NCBI RefSeq assembly: GCF_003014485.1
Contig: NZ_PYGA01000014.1
Span: 1 to 64,000 of the forward strand
DNA from: Murinocardiopsis flavida
Lineage (GTDB): Bacteria > Actinomycetota > Actinomycetes > Streptosporangiales > Streptosporangiaceae
Length of the DNA stretch: 64,000 nt
Direction of reading: 5' to 3'
The notes beneath the pieces are model-generated. The model was not told the origin of the DNA and searched no databases. It saw only the letters and a program-made list of their open reading frames with translations. The position numbers and the translations under genes were made by a program. Numbering within the stretch: position 1 is the first letter of the stretch; each line of letters begins with the position of its first letter. Positions 15,268 through 24,190 of the stretch are shown one piece after another.

Positions 15268-15999
15268 TCAGCTCTTTGCGACCGAGTGCAGGGCCTCGCT
15301 GATCTTCTCCGCTGCGGCCATGACCGCCGGGGCGTGCAGCCGCCCGGGTGAGCGGGTCAGGCGGTCGATGGGGCCCGACACCGAGACCGCGGCGATGACC
15401 CGGCCCCCCGGCCCCGCTATCGGCGCCGACACCGAGGCGACGCCCTGCTCGCGCTCGCCGACGCTCTGCGCCCACCGGCGGCGCCGCACCTGCGCGAGGG
15501 AGGCGGCGCTGAACTGGGCGCCGCGCAGCGCGCGCCGGATCCGGTCGGGGTCCTCCCACGCCACCAGGACCTGCGCCGCCGAGCCGGCGTTCATGGGCAG
15601 CTCGCTGCCGACGGGGACGGTGTCGCGCAGGCCGCTGGTGCGCTCGGCCGCAGCGACGCACACCCGTGCGTCGCCCTGGCGGCGGTACAGCTGGGCGCTC
15701 TCCCCGGTGAGGTCCTTGAGCTGGACGAGGACGGGGTGCGCGACGGCGAGCAGCCGGTCTTCACCGGTGGCGATGGAGAGTTCGCCCAGGCGGGGCCCGA
15801 GGACGAAGCGGCCCTGGCTGTCGCGGTCGACCATCCGGTGCCGCTCCAGGGCGACCGCGAGCCGGTGCGCGGTGGGCCGGGCGAGGCCGGTGATCTGGAC
15901 GAGCTGTGCGAGCGAGGCCGGGCCGGATTCCAGGGCGTCAAGGACCGTCATTGTCTTGTCCAACACACCGACGCCGCTGGATGGGCTAGAGTTGTCCAT
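15268..15999 (-). CDS. ndgR: IclR-family regulator, NdgR/LtbR type
   Basis: A 243-residue IclR regulator. The winged helix occupies residues 10-75 ([20 protein letters not shown], then [17 protein letters not shown]), followed by the GAF-like effector domain with [18 protein letters not shown] and [19 protein letters not shown]. Divergent placement directly in front of leuCD is the hallmark of NdgR in Streptomyces and LtbR in Corynebacterium, which control leuCD and other amino-acid genes; this is family knowledge used here as inference. ATG 15999 begins the protein 162 bases from leuC, and an imperfect inverted repeat at 16002-16035 abuts it. I see no strong ribosome-binding site, so it may be leaderless. 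Confidence 0.88.
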   Translation of the reverse strand: MDNSSPSSGVGVLDKTMTVLDALESGPASLAQLVQITGLARPTAHRLAVALERHRMVDRDSQGRFVLGPRLGELSIATGEDRLLAVAHPVLVQLKDLTGESAQLYRRQGDARVCVAAAERTSGLRDTVPVGSELPMNAGSAAQVLVAWEDPDRIRRALRGAQFSAASLAQVRRRRWAQSVGEREQGVASVSAPIAGPGGRVIAAVSVSGPIDRLTRSPGRLHAPAVMAAAEKISEALHSVAKS

Positions 16000-16001
16000 G
16001 G

Positions 16002-16035
16002 CTTGATATTGCAGTCTCGTTATTTGGAATGCAAG
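16002..16035. promoter_or_regulatory. Candidate NdgR operator between ndgR and leuC
   Basis: CTTGATATTGCA (16002-16013) faces TGGAATGCAAG (16025-16035), an imperfect inverted repeat with conserved CTTG/CAAG ends. It directly abuts the ndgR start and lies in the only intergenic space between ndgR and leuC. Binding is inferred from position. Confidence 0.45.
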
Positions 16036-16161
16036 TCCGCGCCCCGTACATGCGGACACAGCACGCGCGGATCCTTCCCGCGCACCGCCGCGGCCCGCGG
16101 CACGCACACGCAGGGCCGCCGCTTTCGAGGACAGGATCCCAAGACGCGAGGAGGCGTCGCA

Positions 16162-17559
16162 ATGGCTCGCACCATGGCAGAGAAGGTCTGGGCGGAGCAC
16201 GTCGTACGACGTGCCGAGGGCGAACCCGACCTGCTCTACATCGACCTGCACCTGGTCCACGAGGTCACCAGCCCTCAGGCGTTCGAGGGCCTGCGGCTCG
16301 CGAACCGGCCGGTGCGGCGCCCCGATCTCACGATCGCCACCGAGGACCACAACGTCCCGACCGAGAACATCCTGGCGCCGATCGCCGACCCGGTGTCGCG
16401 CACCCAGATCGACACCCTCCGCAAGAACTGCTCGGACTTCGGCGTCCGCCTGCACCCCATGGGCGACATCGACCAGGGCATCGTGCACGTCGTCGGCCCG
16501 CAGCTCGGCCTCACCCAGCCGGGCATGACCGTCGTCTGCGGCGACAGCCACACCAGCACCCACGGCGCGTTCGGCGCACTGGCGTTCGGCATCGGTACCA
16601 GCCAGGTCGAGCACGTCCTGGCGACCCAGACCCTGCCGATGACCCCGTTCAAGACCATGGCCGTCACCGTCAACGGCTCCCTCAATGAGGGGGTGACCGC
16701 CAAGGACATCATCCTCGCCGTCATCGCCCGGATCGGGACCGGCGGCGGCCAGGGCTACGTCATCGAGTACCGGGGCGAGGCCATCCGGGAGCTGTCGATG
16801 GAGGCCCGGATGACGGTCTGCAACATGTCGATCGAGGCCGGCGCGCGCGCCGGGATGATCGCCCCCGACGACACCACGTTCGCCTACATCAAGGGCCGCC
16901 CGCACGCCCCGCAGGGCGCTGACTGGGACGCCGCCGTCGCGCACTGGCAGAGCCTCGGCACCGACGACGGCGCGGCGTACGACCACGAGGTCGTCATCGA
17001 CGCCGCCGACCTGAGCCCGTTCGTCACCTGGGGCACCAACCCCGGCCAGGGCGTGGCCCTCGACGGCGCGGTGCCGGCGCCCGAGGACTTCGCGTCGCCG
17101 GCGCAGCGCGCGTCGACGGAGAAGGCGCTCGCCTACATGGGTCTGCAAGCCGGGACCCCCATGCGCGACATCCGGGTCGACACCGTGTTCCTCGGGTCGT
17201 GCACCAACGGGCGGATCGAGGACCTGCGCGCGGCCGCCGAGGTCATCAAGGGGCGCAAGGTCGCCGACGACGTCCGCATGCTGGTCGTCCCCGGCTCCAT
17301 GCGGGTCAAGGAGCAGGCGGCGGACGAGGGCCTGGACGCGGTGTTCCGCGCGGCCGGCGCCGAGTGGCGCGAGGCCGGGTGCTCGATGTGCCTGGGCATG
17401 AACCCCGACCAGCTCAAGCCGGGGGAGCGCAGCGCGTCGACCTCCAACCGCAACTTCGAGGGGCGCCAGGGCAAGGGCGGCCGGACCCACCTGGTCTCGC
17501 CGCTGGTCGCCGCGGCCACCGCTGTGCGCGGCACCCTGTCCTCGCCCGCCGACCTGTAG
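16162..17559 (+). CDS. leuC: 3-isopropylmalate dehydratase large subunit
   Basis: A 465-residue aconitase-fold subunit that, with LeuD, isomerises 2-isopropylmalate to 3-isopropylmalate in leucine synthesis. Landmarks are the N-terminal [37 protein letters not shown], and the three Cys ligands of the 4Fe-4S cluster in LGSCTNGR and [18 protein letters not shown] at 16148-16154 precedes ATG 16162. leuD follows 29 bases later, and both share the promoter controlled by the divergent ndgR. LeuCD also handles citraconate/methylmalate in the citramalate route, so it works with CimA from the same window. Confidence 0.97.
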   Translation: MARTMAEKVWAEHVVRRAEGEPDLLYIDLHLVHEVTSPQAFEGLRLANRPVRRPDLTIATEDHNVPTENILAPIADPVSRTQIDTLRKNCSDFGVRLHPMGDIDQGIVHVVGPQLGLTQPGMTVVCGDSHTSTHGAFGALAFGIGTSQVEHVLATQTLPMTPFKTMAVTVNGSLNEGVTAKDIILAVIARIGTGGGQGYVIEYRGEAIRELSMEARMTVCNMSIEAGARAGMIAPDDTTFAYIKGRPHAPQGADWDAAVAHWQSLGTDDGAAYDHEVVIDAADLSPFVTWGTNPGQGVALDGAVPAPEDFASPAQRASTEKALAYMGLQAGTPMRDIRVDTVFLGSCTNGRIEDLRAAAEVIKGRKVADDVRMLVVPGSMRVKEQAADEGLDAVFRAAGAEWREAGCSMCLGMNPDQLKPGERSASTSNRNFEGRQGKGGRTHLVSPLVAAATAVRGTLSSPADL

Positions 17560-17588
17560 CCCGCCGACGAAGAGAGCGAATAGCCGAC

Positions 17589-18179
17589 ATGGAGAAGTTC
17601 ACCGTCCACACCGGCCGCGCCGTGCCGCTGCGCTACAGCAACGTGGACACCGACCAGATCATCCCCGCCGTCTACCTCAAGCGGGTGAGCCGCACCGGGT
17701 TCGAGGACGGCCTGTTCGCCGCCTGGCGCGCGAACGACCCCGAGTTCGTGCTGAACAAGCCGGAGTTCGAGGGCGGCACCGTCCTCATCGCCGGATCCGA
17801 CTTCGGCACCGGGTCCTCCCGCGAGCACGCCGTGTGGGCCTTGCAGGACTACGGGTTCAAGGCGGTGCTCGCGCCGCGCTACGCCGACATCTTCCGCGGC
17901 AACTCGCTCAAGGGCGGGCTGCTGACGGTGGTGCTGGACGAGCAGGTCATCGAGCGGCTGTGGGACATGGTCGAGGCCGACCCCGCAACGGAGGTGACCG
18001 TCGACCTGGAGCGGCGGGAGGTCCGCGCGCCGGGGATCGCGGAGTCGTTCGAGCTCGACGACTACACGCGGTGGCGGCTGCGCGAGGGGCTCGACGACAT
18101 CGCGCTGACCCTGCGGCACACCGAGGAGATCGACGCGTTCGAGGCGCGCCGCGCGTCGTGGTCGCCGGTGACCCAGTAG
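17589..18179 (+). CDS. leuD: 3-isopropylmalate dehydratase small subunit
   Basis: A 196-residue swivel domain, normal length for LeuD. The family sequence begins [20 protein letters not shown], and [16 protein letters not shown] and [10 protein letters not shown] mark the substrate-binding loops. It lies 29 bases downstream of leuC in one operon that ends in the very strong hairpin at 18260-18301. Confidence 0.97.
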   Translation: MEKFTVHTGRAVPLRYSNVDTDQIIPAVYLKRVSRTGFEDGLFAAWRANDPEFVLNKPEFEGGTVLIAGSDFGTGSSREHAVWALQDYGFKAVLAPRYADIFRGNSLKGGLLTVVLDEQVIERLWDMVEADPATEVTVDLERREVRAPGIAESFELDDYTRWRLREGLDDIALTLRHTEEIDAFEARRASWSPVTQ

Positions 18180-18259
18180 CCGCTGAGGGCCGTCCGGGGC
18201 CGGAAACCCCGGCGGGACAGGCGCTCCGCGAAATATTTTACCTTTGGATTTACGAGGCG

Positions 18260-18301
18260 CCCCGGGGGCGTTCGCCGGCGTACCGGTGAACGCCCCCGGG
18301 G
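18260..18301 (+). terminator. Terminator of leuCD
   Basis: Nineteen-base arms (18260-18278 and 18283-18301) pair with a single mismatch around a 4-base CGTA loop. It is one of the strongest hairpins in the window. The gap 18180-18515 otherwise holds AT-richer bases and the hup promoter. Confidence 0.85.
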
Positions 18302-18455
18302 TGTCCGGATTCCCGCTATTCGTAGGCATTTGACGTCCTTGGATCGGGTCAAAAGGGATCCGCCGCGGCCGCCGCCGCGGCGCCGCGTACCGCGCCGGAC
18401 GCTCCCCGCAATGCTCGTCAGCCCGCCGACACGCTGATTCTCCAGGCGTTTGTGT

Positions 18456-18485
18456 TTGTGTCGAGGGCCCGGTGTCCCCTAATTT
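18456..18485 (+). promoter_or_regulatory. Promoter of the HU gene
   Basis: TTGTGT (18456-18461), an 18-base spacer and TAATTT (18480-18485) make a plausible housekeeping promoter. The hup ATG is 31 bases downstream with a clear ribosome-binding site. Confidence 0.5.
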
Positions 18486-18515
18486 CGTGCGAGCAAGGGG
18501 GAACCGGAGGAAGCA

Positions 18516-18812
18516 ATGAACAAGCGAGACCTGATTGACGCGATCTCCGACCGGCTGGGGGATAAGAAATCCGCCACCGAGGCTGTGAACGCCGTGTTGG
18601 AGACCATTCAGCAGACCGTCGCCAAGGGTGACAAGGTCGCCATTACGGGATTCGGCGTCTTCGAGAAGTCCGAGCGGGCCGCCCGTACGGCCCGCAACCC
18701 CGCTACCGGGGCCGCTATCGACGTGCCGGCGAGCTTCGTGCCGAAGTTCCGCGCGGGCGCCGACTTCAAGGCCCTGGTGAACGAGAGCGGCGGCAAGAAG
18801 AAGAAAAAGTAG
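18516..18812 (+). CDS. hup: HU-family nucleoid protein with a lysine tail
   Basis: A 98-residue HU protein. The dimerisation helices (NKRDLIDAISDRLG, then AVNAVLETIQQTVA), GDKVAITGFGVFEKSERAART and the DNA-binding arm RNPATGAAIDVPASFVPKFRAG are all canonical, and it ends in a short KKKKK tail. It bends and compacts DNA and belongs to the short actinobacterial HU class rather than the long PAKKA-tailed HupB/HupS class. GGAGGAAG just before ATG 18516 is strong, as expected for an abundant protein. Codons in the first third include more A/T third positions than neighbouring genes. Confidence 0.96.
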   Translation: MNKRDLIDAISDRLGDKKSATEAVNAVLETIQQTVAKGDKVAITGFGVFEKSERAARTARNPATGAAIDVPASFVPKFRAGADFKALVNESGGKKKKK

Positions 18813-18827
18813 CGCCAGGCACAGCGC

Positions 18828-18865
18828 CGCCGCCCGGGCCTCATCCGAGAGGGACCCGGGCGGCG
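18828..18865. terminator. Bidirectional terminator between hup and cofC
   Basis: CGCCGCCCGGG (18828-18838) pairs exactly with 18855-18865. The right arm lies inside the last codons of cofC, so the hairpin serves both convergent genes. Confidence 0.75.
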
Positions 18866-19539
18866 TCGTGTCCGCACCCCCCGCACTCGCCGAGGGCGGA
18901 GAGGACGTCGGCCGTACGGGCGCCGACCCCCAGGGCCGACGCGTCGAGCAGGTCGCCGGGGGTGTCGACGTCGCGCCGCACCGAGTCGACGCCCGCGATC
19001 CGCAGCTCCACCGCCCCGCCGTCGCTGTGCCGCCGCCGCGACGCACCCTCGAACGCCGGCGTGAACGCCGCGCCGGGCGCCGCCGTGTACAGGGTGGTGC
19101 CGACACCGGGGGCGTCGGCGAGGAACGCGTTGGGATGCCGCCCGGCCGCCGTCAGCGCCCGGTCGAGTTCCGCGGGGCGCAGCGCGGGCAGATCGGCCGA
19201 GAGCGCGGCGCGGCCGGCCGCCGGATACAGTTCCGCCGCTGCCAGCGCGCCGTGGCGCAGCGCGGGGTTCAGCCCCGTGCCGGGCTCGTCGCCGACGATC
19301 AGCGCACCGGCGCCGCGCAGCGCGGCCGCCGCCACGGGGTCGGCGGTGACCACCACGACCGAGCGCACGCCCGGTGTCCGCAGGACGGCCGACACCGTGT
19401 CGAGGGCGACGGCCAGGGCGAGATCGCCCCGGTGCGGACCGGTGTAGGCGGCGAGCCGCGACTTCGCGGCGCCGAGCCGCTTGACCGGGACCACGACGAC
19501 CCACGAGGACACGCGACGGGCCTGACTCGACTGCTTCAC
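18841..19539 (-). CDS. cofC: 2-phospho-L-lactate (phosphoenolpyruvate) guanylyltransferase, F420 biosynthesis
   Basis: A 232-residue nucleotidyltransferase of the CofC/FbiD family. It begins WVVVVPVKRLGAAKSRLA, the family's GTP-binding start, then VVTADPVAAAALRGAGA, LNPALRHGA, LSADLPALRP with the metal Asp, and GVGTTLYTAAPG. In actinobacteria this step makes the activated lactyl/enolpyruvyl-2-diphospho-guanosine used by FbiA, so it shows the organism makes coenzyme F420. GTG 19539 has GAGAGG upstream at good spacing and starts the conserved fold. It is divergent from plsC; other F420 genes are not in the window. Confidence 0.88.
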   Translation of the reverse strand: MKQSSQARRVSSWVVVVPVKRLGAAKSRLAAYTGPHRGDLALAVALDTVSAVLRTPGVRSVVVVTADPVAAAALRGAGALIVGDEPGTGLNPALRHGALAAAELYPAAGRAALSADLPALRPAELDRALTAAGRHPNAFLADAPGVGTTLYTAAPGAAFTPAFEGASRRRHSDGGAVELRIAGVDSVRRDVDTPGDLLDASALGVGARTADVLSALGECGGCGHDAARVPLG

Positions 19540-19833
19540 CGGGGACCTCTCGACGTCTCGGCCGACGCTGGGCCGCTCCGGACCGCGCCCTGGAGCGGCC
19601 GCGCGGCCGGCGCGGCCACGACAGGGCGCGCCTCTCGGATGCCTCCGGCCCGGAGCGATCCGCGGAACACGCCCTAGACTGGAGCGGCCGCACTTCGTTG
19701 GGTATTCCCCGGTCATCCATGCGTCCCGGAGTCGCGGTTCGGTCCATGCTGACATGCCACCATCCGGTACCCCGCGCGGTTCGGTGCGCTGCCCGCTCCC
19801 GATCCAGCGCCGGAGAGCCGAGAGGAGACCCCC

Positions 19834-20622
19834 GTGAAACGCCGAGAGTCACCATGGGTGAAGGCGGTGGTCGCCAGCATCGTCCGCCCCATCATGACGG
19901 CCGTCACCAAGGCCACGTGGGAGGGCCAGCACCACATCCCGCGCGAGGGCGGCGTGATCCTCGCCGCGAACCACCTGTCCCTCGCCGACCCGCTGACAAT
20001 CGCGCACTACCTGTACGTCGCGGGCCACCGCTGGCCGACCTTCACCGGGAAGGACAGCGTGTTCCGCATCCCCGTCGTGGGCGCCGTCGCGCGCTCCACC
20101 GGGCAGATCCCGGTGTACCGCGGCAGCACCGACGCCATCAAGGCGCTGCGCGAGGCCGAGAAGGCGCTCACCGTCGACCACGCGTCGGTCATCTTCTACC
20201 CGGAGGGCACCTGCACCCGCGACCCCGAGATGTGGCCGATGGTCGCCAAGACCGGTCTGGCGCGGCTGGCGCTGAAGACCGGTGTCCCCGTCATCCCCCT
20301 CGCGCACTGGGGCGAGCAGGACCTGCTGCCCTACGGCACCGCGAAGCTCCGCCCGTTCCCCCGCAAGCCCGTCCACCTCCTCGCCGGGCCGCCGGTCGAC
20401 CTCACCCGCTTCGCCGGGCAGCCCGCCACGTCGGCCGTGCTCAAGGAGGCGACCGCCGCCATCATGCGCGACATCACCGACCTCCAGGCGCGCATCCGCG
20501 GCGAGGAACCGCCCGCGGAGCTCTACGACATGCGCAAGGCCCGCGAGGGGCAGCTCACCGACGGCGCGGCCGACCAGCCCGGAACCGCGACGCGGGCCGA
20601 CTCCGACGAGGCCGCCGAATGA
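19834..20622 (+). CDS. plsC: 1-acyl-sn-glycerol-3-phosphate acyltransferase family protein
   Basis: A 262-residue PlsC-fold acyltransferase. The HX4D-type motif appears as NHLSLADPL (His and Asp present) near residue 50, with the glycerolphosphate motif FYPEGTCTRD and later VIPLAHWG. It is a membrane-associated enzyme adding the second acyl chain to lysophosphatidic acid, or a related acyl transfer. GTG 19834 follows AGAGGAG. It overlaps gpsA by four bases (ATGA), which supplies glycerol-3-phosphate, so the pair links to phospholipid synthesis. TAGACT at 19676-19681 could be its promoter with a long leader. Confidence 0.9.
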   Translation: MKRRESPWVKAVVASIVRPIMTAVTKATWEGQHHIPREGGVILAANHLSLADPLTIAHYLYVAGHRWPTFTGKDSVFRIPVVGAVARSTGQIPVYRGSTDAIKALREAEKALTVDHASVIFYPEGTCTRDPEMWPMVAKTGLARLALKTGVPVIPLAHWGEQDLLPYGTAKLRPFPRKPVHLLAGPPVDLTRFAGQPATSAVLKEATAAIMRDITDLQARIRGEEPPAELYDMRKAREGQLTDGAADQPGTATRADSDEAAE

Positions 20623-21629
20623 GCACGGTCGCGGTACTGGGCGGCGGCTCCTGGGGCACGGCGTTCGCCAATGTGGTGGCCGACGCCGGGGTCGCCGAGG
20701 TGCGGCTGTGGGCGCGCCGCCCGGACGTCGTCGACGCCATCGAGTCGCGGCACGAGAACCCCGACTACTTCCCCGGTGTGCTGCTCAACCCGGCCCTGCG
20801 CGCCACCGCCGACGCCGCAGAGGCGCTCGACGGCGCCGACTTCGTTGTGCTCGCCGTGCCCTCGCAGACGCTGCGCGCGAACCTGGGCGCGTGGCGGGCG
20901 CACATCCCGCGCGGCGCCGTCGTCGTCAGCCTCATGAAGGGCATCGAACTCGGCACGTCGCTGCGCATGAGCCAGGTCGTCTCCGAGGTGCTGGCGCTGC
21001 CCGCCGAGCAGGTCGCGGTGCTGTCGGGGCCGAACCTGGCGCAGGAGATCGCCGAGCGGCAGCCGGCGACCGCCGTGGTCGCCTGCCCGCACGAGGAGTC
21101 GGCGGTGCGGCTCCAGCACATCTGCAAGTCCGCCTACTTCCGGCCCTACACCAGTACCGACCTCGTCGGGGCCGAACTCGGCGGCGCGGTGAAGAACGTC
21201 ATCGCCCTCGGCGTGGGCGTCGCCGTCGGCATGGGGTTCGGCGACAACGCCAAGGCGTCGCTGATCACCCGCGGGCTCGCCGAGACGGTCCGGCTGGCCG
21301 TGGCGCTCGGCGCCGACGAGCACACCCTCGCCGGCCTGGCCGGCATGGGCGACCTCGTGGCGACGTGCAGTTCGCCACTCTCGCGCAACCGCACCTTCGG
21401 CGAGCGGCTGGGGTCGGGGCTCACCCTGGACGAGGTCATCGCCGAGACCCGGCAGACCGCCGAGGGGGTCAAGTCCTCGGAGTCGATCCTCGCCCTCGCC
21501 GACAGTGTGGGCGTCGACATGCCCATCACCGAGGCGGTGGTCGGCATGATGCACCACGACCTGACCCCCGCCGAGGCCCTGATGGCGTTCATGTCGCGCA
21601 GCGCCAAACCCGAGCGCTACGGAGTCTGA
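20619..21629 (+). CDS. gpsA: Glycerol-3-phosphate dehydrogenase [NAD(P)+]
   Basis: A 336-residue enzyme reducing dihydroxyacetone phosphate to sn-glycerol-3-phosphate. The Rossmann start VAVLGGGSWGTAFANVV, the substrate-site VLSGPNLAQEIAE, the catalytic-Lys stretch GAVKNVIALGVGVAVGMGFGDNAKASLITRGL and LAGMGDLVATCSS are intact. ATG 20619 overlaps the plsC stop, so the two are translationally coupled. Confidence 0.97.
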   Translation: MSTVAVLGGGSWGTAFANVVADAGVAEVRLWARRPDVVDAIESRHENPDYFPGVLLNPALRATADAAEALDGADFVVLAVPSQTLRANLGAWRAHIPRGAVVVSLMKGIELGTSLRMSQVVSEVLALPAEQVAVLSGPNLAQEIAERQPATAVVACPHEESAVRLQHICKSAYFRPYTSTDLVGAELGGAVKNVIALGVGVAVGMGFGDNAKASLITRGLAETVRLAVALGADEHTLAGLAGMGDLVATCSSPLSRNRTFGERLGSGLTLDEVIAETRQTAEGVKSSESILALADSVGVDMPITEAVVGMMHHDLTPAEALMAFMSRSAKPERYGV

Positions 21630-21700
21630 CCGGCGCGTACGCGGGCCGGGGGCGGCCGGTGGCGCCGGCGGGTGCCGTTACCCTGGCGCGGGAGGTGCAC

Positions 21701-22921
21701 ATGTCCGACAGCATCGATGAAGGCGCCGGCGAGAACACGTATGCGGCCCGGCTGCCGCTGCCGTCAGCCCCCGTGGGGCGCCCGGTGCGCATTCCGGTGC
21801 ACCGGAGCACCACCTACGCGTTCGCCACGTCGCAGGAGTACGCCGACACCCTCGGCGGGGCGACCGAGGGGTACTCCTACGCCCGGGTCGACAACCCCAC
21901 CGCCGACGCGTTCGCGCACGCCGTCGCCGCGCTCGAAGGGGCACGTGTCCCGGGCGGCACCCGCGCCCAGGCGTTCGGCTCGGGCATGGCCGCCATCAGC
22001 ACCACCCTGATGGCGCTCGTCGAGGCGGGGGCGCACGTCGTCGCCTCGCACTCCATCTACGGCAACACCTACTCGCTGCTCGACGGCCTGCTGCGGCGCT
22101 TCGGGGTGCGCACCGACTTCGTCGACATCACCGACCTCGACGCGGTGCGCGGCGCGGTCCGCCCGGACACCGCCGTGGTGTTCACCGAGACCCTGGCCAA
22201 CCCCACCATGGTCGTCTCCGACCTGCCCGCCCTCGCCGGTATCGCGCACGAGGCCGGCGCGCTGCTCGTCGTCGACTCCACGTTCGCGTCGCCCGCCGTG
22301 TGCCGCCCGCTGGAGCACGGCACCGACCTCGTCCTGCACTCGGCGACCAAGTACCTCGGCGGGCACAGCGACGCCACCGGCGGGGTGGTCGCCGGGCGGC
22401 CCGAGCTGGTCGAGCGGATCCGCGCCGCCCGCATCGACCTCGGCACCGGGCTGGCGCCCGACGAGGCGTACCTGCTGCACCGCGGCCTGGAGACGCTGCC
22501 GCTGCGGGTGGCGCGCCAGTGCGCCACGGCGGCCGAGTTCGCGTCGGCGCTCGCCGGGCACCCGGCGGTGGCGCGCGTCGACCACCCGAGCCTGCCGTCC
22601 CACCAGGGGCACCGGCTCGCAGCCGAGCTCTTCGACGCCGGGCGCCGCGGCGCCGTCGTCACCGTCACCCCGCACGGCGGCCGCGCGGCCGGGATGGCGT
22701 TCGCCGACGGCCTCCGCACCGCCGAGATCGCCGCCTCGCTCGGCGGCACCCACACCCTGGCCGGGCACGTCGCCTCGACCACCCATCGGCAGATGAGCGA
22801 TGATGCACTGCGGGCGGCCGGAATCGGGCCCGCAGCGGTGCGCTTCTCCATCGGTGTCGAGGACCCCGCCGACCTCGTCGCCGACGCGCGCGCGGCGCTC
22901 GACCGGCTCGCGGCACCGTGA
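21701..22921 (+). CDS. Cystathionine gamma-synthase/lyase-family PLP enzyme
   Basis: A 406-residue fold-type I PLP enzyme of Cys/Met metabolism. It shows YSYARVDNPTADAF, GSGMAAISTTLMALVEAG, SIYGNTYSLL, FTETLANPTM, VVDSTFASPAVCRPL and the PLP-lysine motif HSATKYLGGHSDATGG. The YARxxNP and SATKY motifs are strong; whether it acts as gamma-lyase, gamma-synthase, methionine gamma-lyase or sulphydrylase cannot be settled by motif. GGAGG precedes ATG 21701, 71 bases after gpsA. A -10-like TACCCT at 21679-21684 gives it a possible promoter of its own. Confidence 0.9.
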   Translation: MSDSIDEGAGENTYAARLPLPSAPVGRPVRIPVHRSTTYAFATSQEYADTLGGATEGYSYARVDNPTADAFAHAVAALEGARVPGGTRAQAFGSGMAAISTTLMALVEAGAHVVASHSIYGNTYSLLDGLLRRFGVRTDFVDITDLDAVRGAVRPDTAVVFTETLANPTMVVSDLPALAGIAHEAGALLVVDSTFASPAVCRPLEHGTDLVLHSATKYLGGHSDATGGVVAGRPELVERIRAARIDLGTGLAPDEAYLLHRGLETLPLRVARQCATAAEFASALAGHPAVARVDHPSLPSHQGHRLAAELFDAGRRGAVVTVTPHGGRAAGMAFADGLRTAEIAASLGGTHTLAGHVASTTHRQMSDDALRAAGIGPAAVRFSIGVEDPADLVADARAALDRLAAP

Positions 22922-22980
22922 CCGCCGCCGCCCCGATCCCCGGGGCACTCTCCGTATTCCGGTTCGTCCGTCCGGCGAGA

Positions 22981-22986
22981 TAGGGT
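22981..22986 (+). promoter_or_regulatory. -10 of a leaderless ddl transcript
   Basis: TAGGGT matches TANNNT and is followed after eight bases by the ddl ATG at 22995 with no ribosome-binding site between them. Confidence 0.6.
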
Positions 22987-22994
22987 CAACCACC

Positions 22995-24110
22995 ATGGCT
23001 GAGCAGCAGAAGATACGGGTCGCCGTCGTGTTCGGCGGGCGCAGTTCCGAGCACGAGATCTCCTGTGTCACGGCGGGGAGCGTCCTGTCGGTCATCGACA
23101 CCGACCGCTACGAGGTCGTCCCCGTGGGGATCACCCGTTCGGGCAACTGGGTCCTGACCTCCGGCGACCCCGAACAGCTCGCCATCACCGACGGCGCGCT
23201 GCCCTCGGTCACGGGTTCGGGGGCCGAGCTCGCGCTGCCGTTCAGCGGCGGGTCCGACTTCCTGGTGGTGCGCCCCGAGACCGCGCCGCAGGCCCTCGGC
23301 GGGGTCGACGTCGTGCTGCCGCTGCTGCACGGCCCGTTCGGCGAGGACGGCACGATCCAGGGCCTCTTCGAGATGATCGAGGCCCGCTACGCCGGGGCCG
23401 GCGTGTTCGCCAGCGCGGCGTCCATGGACAAGGTCTTCATGAAGGCGCTGCTGGCGGGGCACGGCATCCGCATCGGCGGCTACGTCGCCGTGCCCGACCG
23501 CGCGTGGCAGCGTGAGCGCAAGCGGGTCCTCGACGACATCGCCGACCTCGGCGGCGCGGTGTTCGTCAAGCCGGCCCGCGCCGGCAGCAGCGTCGGCATC
23601 ACCAAGGTGGCCGACTGCACCGACACCGACGCCGTCACGGCGGCCGTCGAGAGCGCGCGCGACCACGACCCCAAGGTCATCGTCGAGGCCGCGATCGAGG
23701 GGCGCGAGGTCGAGTGCGGCGTGCTGGAGTCCGAGGACGGCGGCGCGCCCGACGTCTCGCTGCCCGCCGAGGTGCACGTCGCCGCGGGCTTCGACTTCTA
23801 CGACTTCGAGGCGAAGTACCTCTCGACCAGCGGGCTGACCATCCCCGCCGACCTGCCGGCCGAGGTGATCGAGCGCATCCGCGCCCTCGCGGGGCAGACC
23901 TTCGAGGCCATGGGCTGCGAGGGGCTGGCCCGGGTCGACTTCTTCTACGGCGACGACGGCGAGGTCTACGTCAACGAGATCAACACGATGCCCGGCTTCA
24001 CGCCCACGTCCGCGTTTCCGCAGATGTGGGCCGCCACCGGGCTCGACTACGCGGCGCTGGTCGACCGCCTGATCCGTACGGCGCTGCACCGCGGGCCCGG
24101 TCTGCGCTGA
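22995..24110 (+). CDS. ddl: D-alanine--D-alanine ligase
   Basis: A 371-residue ATP-grasp ligase making the D-Ala-D-Ala dipeptide for peptidoglycan. It shows VVFGGRSSEHEISCVTAGS, LLHGPFGEDGTIQGLFE, YAGAGVFASAASMDK, KPARAGSSVGITKV and FFYGDDGEVYVNEINTMPGFT, covering both substrate and Mg-ATP sites. The omega-loop stretch KYLSTSGLTIPA resembles ordinary D-Ala ligases, not vancomycin-type lactate ligases, although the residue that decides this needs an alignment. It is probably leaderless from the -10 at 22981. Confidence 0.95.
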   Translation: MAEQQKIRVAVVFGGRSSEHEISCVTAGSVLSVIDTDRYEVVPVGITRSGNWVLTSGDPEQLAITDGALPSVTGSGAELALPFSGGSDFLVVRPETAPQALGGVDVVLPLLHGPFGEDGTIQGLFEMIEARYAGAGVFASAASMDKVFMKALLAGHGIRIGGYVAVPDRAWQRERKRVLDDIADLGGAVFVKPARAGSSVGITKVADCTDTDAVTAAVESARDHDPKVIVEAAIEGREVECGVLESEDGGAPDVSLPAEVHVAAGFDFYDFEAKYLSTSGLTIPADLPAEVIERIRALAGQTFEAMGCEGLARVDFFYGDDGEVYVNEINTMPGFTPTSAFPQMWAATGLDYAALVDRLIRTALHRGPGLR

Positions 24111-24190
24111 CCCCTCCGATTGACGGGGCGCCGCCGATGCAATTGGGTGTTATCCGCTGAAGTCGGGATGACACGCAACGGGCGGGGAAA

